This document shows, one piece after another, positions 61,610 to 64,000 of a DNA stretch of 64,000 nt. The DNA comes from Microdochium bolleyi (Eukaryota > Ascomycota > Sordariomycetes > Xylariales > Microdochiaceae). The position numbers were made by a program, and so were the translations under genes. Numbering within the stretch: the stretch's first letter is position 1; every line of letters begins with the position of its first letter. The notes beneath the pieces were generated by a model. The model was given only the letters and a program-made list of their open reading frames with translations, had not been told where the DNA came from and ran no database searches. The stretch is from positions 3,286,001 through 3,350,000 of the forward strand of contig KQ964247.1 of the NCBI GenBank assembly GCA_001566295.1, given 5' to 3'.

Positions 61610-62308
61610 ATGGCGAGCACGAACGAGCACAGCCAGGACCATCAGCAGCAACAACAACAACAAGAACAACCGCCGACTTATCATGATGACGAAGGCGAGG
61701 ACTCGGTCACGGCAAATCTACTTCCAGGAGACGCGGACGACGTCCTGCCATCTCACGTCAGCCCGGCCAAAGACGACAAGTCTGGAGCTCGATGGCTCTC
61801 ACGACTTGGCCAGATGGCCATTGCACATGTCTCCGCGATTATCTGCTTCATCGTCGGCGCGTTCTTCGCGACATGTCCGCGACCGAGACATTGGATCCCG
61901 TACCCATTCCGGCAGATCCTCGTCATGATCCTCGCCAGCCTGATCGTCATCCCGCCCTCGCTACTCCGGCGGACTGGTTCCTCGTTCGGCCCGACGGTGC
62001 GAATGAGACGTCTCCTCATGTCCTACGCGGGCATGGCGATCGCCATGTACGCGCTCGTCTTCACGTCCGACGATGTTCATATCGAGTTCCGCTGGGACTC
62101 GCTGATATGGTACAGCACCTATGACGGCCCGCAGCTGGGGTATCTGACAAGGACGCTGCTTGCCGTTGCAGGCTTTACCATGCATCGGGCTGGGAAGCTT
62201 CATTCGGCGCCGAGGATACTGGGGGCTTATATTCTGAGCATTGTGGGTGTCTATGCAGATGTGCCGATGACGTTGATAGATCTTGCCAAGGGCCGGCCCA
62301 GGTGGTAG
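61610..62308 (+). CDS. Small multi-pass membrane protein, unknown function
   Basis: One exon, 232 residues. The first ~65 residues are polar with a run of seven Gln and many Asp/Glu. Then come about five hydrophobic segments: IAHVSAIICFIVGAFFAT, ILVMILASLIVIPPSLL, LLMSYAGMAIAMYALVF, LTRTLLAVAGFTM and ILGAYILSIVGVYADVPM, with the acidic HIEFRWDSLIW between the third and fourth. The C-terminus ends in KGRPRW. No family is recognised; length and spacing suggest a small ER or plasma membrane protein. ATG 61610 starts MASTNEHSQD; an earlier in-frame ATG at 61463 would add 49 residues that look like leader. Confidence that it is a real gene is good, function is unknown. Confidence 0.72.
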   Translation: MASTNEHSQDHQQQQQQQEQPPTYHDDEGEDSVTANLLPGDADDVLPSHVSPAKDDKSGARWLSRLGQMAIAHVSAIICFIVGAFFATCPRPRHWIPYPFRQILVMILASLIVIPPSLLRRTGSSFGPTVRMRRLLMSYAGMAIAMYALVFTSDDVHIEFRWDSLIWYSTYDGPQLGYLTRTLLAVAGFTMHRAGKLHSAPRILGAYILSIVGVYADVPMTLIDLAKGRPRW

Positions 62309-63205
62309 TGAGGCCGTAGCGAGCGCGTTCCATGAGCAGTCATGGATTCGCTCTGCAAAACGTAGCCAAGGGCACTACAGTATGATAGAATTCCGAAAAA
62401 CAAACCTCACACGTTCAAGGACAATGTACCAGTGATCATGTAAGGTGCATCGGTACGCGGTGCTCTACTTGCAATGGACTTTGGTGATCATCCTTGCTCT
62501 GCTCCAATCAAGTTGTGACCCATACGGCAGCATGCAGTCACTCTACTGTACTCCCTCGATATTGAGGAAGACCGAGCGATGGATATTGAAGGGCGATGGT
62601 ACATGTGTGCTGTCAGGTTTCTATCGAAACTAAACTGTTGCCTTAAAGTGGTGGCTCAGGCAGCCAGCAAAGGAGCAAGGAGATGGAGATGCTTGGCGCC
62701 ACCAGCACCAGCGACGGGGCGGGTGGTGCCCGTGCGTCCGTCCCAGAGCTGTCCAGGTCCAGCCGTTGTCGTCATCCTGGAGAGCTTTGGGCCTCCTCCA
62801 ACTGGCGAAGTCCCTCGGGCTCCGCCATCCACGCTGCACTGCGAACTAGAACATGTCACTGTCCAGACAACCTTGCGCCGCCATCCTCACCCTCCGCTTC
62901 GCCCGCTGCGACCACTTGTCGCGCGCAAACCTCCGCGCTCGACTGCTCCAGAGAATGACAGCGCCCGCAACACACACCCACAAAGCTTGCTAGACGGCCT
63001 CCCGACCACAGCGCATCACCCCCGCCCCCGCGCTGTCGCAGCTCGGTCGTCCCTCCGAGTGTCTGAGGAATCCGACACCGCCACCCCTCCTTGGCAGCAA
63101 GCAAAACAACCCGAGTCTTCAGCAGTCTATCCCTAAGCTTTTGCCCAATCTTAGCATTTAGCACTCCGAGCAGGACCCGGCGTGCCTGCCGCGCCCGCAA
63201 TCGCG
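62309..63205. other. Intergenic region, promoter and leader of SNX41
   Basis: About 0.9 kb between the membrane protein stop and the sorting nexin start. A 185-codon frame (62579-63136) ends just before the start codon and has leader-like Pro/Thr/Arg-rich composition, so it is not called. Confidence 0.5.
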
Positions 63206-64000
63206 ATGTGGAACGACGAGGAAGACAACAACCCGTACGGGACCAGCTTCAACGACCGGAGAGACTCGATCACCTCTTCCTCCGCAAACCCTACATCGCC
63301 AACATCGCACGACTGTAAGCATCCACACGAGGCCCCTCCTCATGCTTGACCATTTCATGAACCCATTCTGCGTGGAAGGAGACAGGTGGCTGAAATTTAG
63401 GCGGGCATGATGAAGCTGATGATGGCTGGAATCACGTAGACAACCGGTTCGAGAATCCGAACACCCCGTCATCGACCAGCGAAGATGCACCCCGGACGAG
63501 CGCGACCTACGTCCGCCACTCAGCCGACTCTGAGAGCGACGAGGACTTCAACGCGCAATCCACGTCACAGCTCCCGCCCAAGAGGAAGCCGGGTGGTTAT
63601 GACAGCCGCATCGAGCAGATCCTCTACGAGAACCCGGAGCTACCCATCATCATTACCGATGCCGGCAAGAGCGCAGAGAGTGGTGGAAAATACATTGTCT
63701 ACACGATCAGAACAGGGGTATGAATGCAGACAGACATGGCCCTGACCAATTCTGAAGTCGTCTCTGACCACATCTATAGGATCTGGAAGTACGCCGGCGG
63801 TATTCAGAGTTTGCTTCGTTGCGCGAAGCGCTCACGAAACTCCACCCTACTCTGATCATCCCCCCGATTCCCGAGAAGCATACCATGGCCGACTACGCCG
63901 CGAACCCGACCAATGCCAAGCAAGACCAGCAGATTATTGATCTGCGGAAGCGCATGCTGGCCGTGTTTCTTAACCGGTGCCGGCGCATGGAGCAGGTCCG
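63206..64000 (+). CDS. snx41: Sorting nexin 41 / Atg20, PX-domain protein, 3' end outside window
   Basis: Exons 63206-63314, 63440-63717 and 63780 onward (introns 125 and 62 bases) give about 202 residues before the window edge cuts the gene. The protein begins MWNDEEDNNPYGTSF, has a polar N-terminus, then enters a PX domain: IIITDAGKSAESGGKYIVYTI, DLEVRRRYSEFASLREAL with the RRY(S)EF phosphoinositide-binding motif, IIPPIPEKHT and FLNRCRRM. This N-terminus and PX pattern fit SNX41/Atg20, which forms a dimer with Snx4/Atg24 for endosomal recycling and selective autophagy. The BAR part would be outside the window. Start codon: first ATG after leader. Confidence 0.93.

Overview
The window is nuclear DNA from a filamentous ascomycete. 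Genes are split by short GT-AG introns (mostly 52 to 108 bases, with branch-like CTGAC or CTAAC before many acceptors), promoters are pyrimidine-rich, and most products belong to families conserved in Pezizomycotina. The G-gamma subunit and the SNX41/Atg20-type N-terminus look most like Sordariomycetes to me, but that placement is inference.

Fifteen protein genes can be built, fourteen complete and one cut by the right edge. From left to right: a JSN1/PUF-type RNA-binding protein (+); an Rco1-like double-PHD protein of the Rpd3S deacetylase (-); an EBP1/Cdb4-type M24 fold protein (-); an Sfh1/Snf5 remodelling subunit (+); a mitochondrial HTD2-like dehydratase with an odd basic tail (-); DNA ligase I (+); the MAPKKK Ste11 (-); an 8.3 kb stretch with no convincing gene; a PH plus leucine-rich-repeat protein (+); a small glycogen-binding-type (CBM48) domain protein with an 898-base first intron (+); a phytanoyl-CoA dioxygenase-like enzyme (-); a Zn2Cys6 transcription factor (-); eIF3a (-); the G-protein gamma subunit (+); a SelW/Rdx-type thioredoxin-like protein (+); a small unknown membrane protein (+); and the start of sorting nexin 41/Atg20 (+). 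(The last two bring the total listed, with the unknown membrane protein, to sixteen complete genes plus one partial.)

The genes are mostly housekeeping functions without an operon-like theme: RNA control and translation (PUF, EBP1-like, eIF3a), chromatin (Rco1, Sfh1), replication (ligase), signalling (Ste11, G-gamma) and membrane traffic (SNX41). The only pair that looks like a possible local functional unit is the dioxygenase and the Zn2Cys6 regulator next to it.

The most striking observation is in the Zn2Cys6 gene at 50.7-52.5 kb. Its zinc cluster can be assembled with canonical splice sites only if a micro-exon (4 bases, or a less likely 25 bases) is included. It supplies most of the first zinc-binding cysteine codon. 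The same gene has a 72-base intron with no stop that would add 24 residues if retained. Other points of interest are the HTD2 tail, the possible dual start of the dioxygenase, a terminal coding exon of only six bases in the PUF gene, and a cluster of simple repeats near 46.4-47.1 kb.
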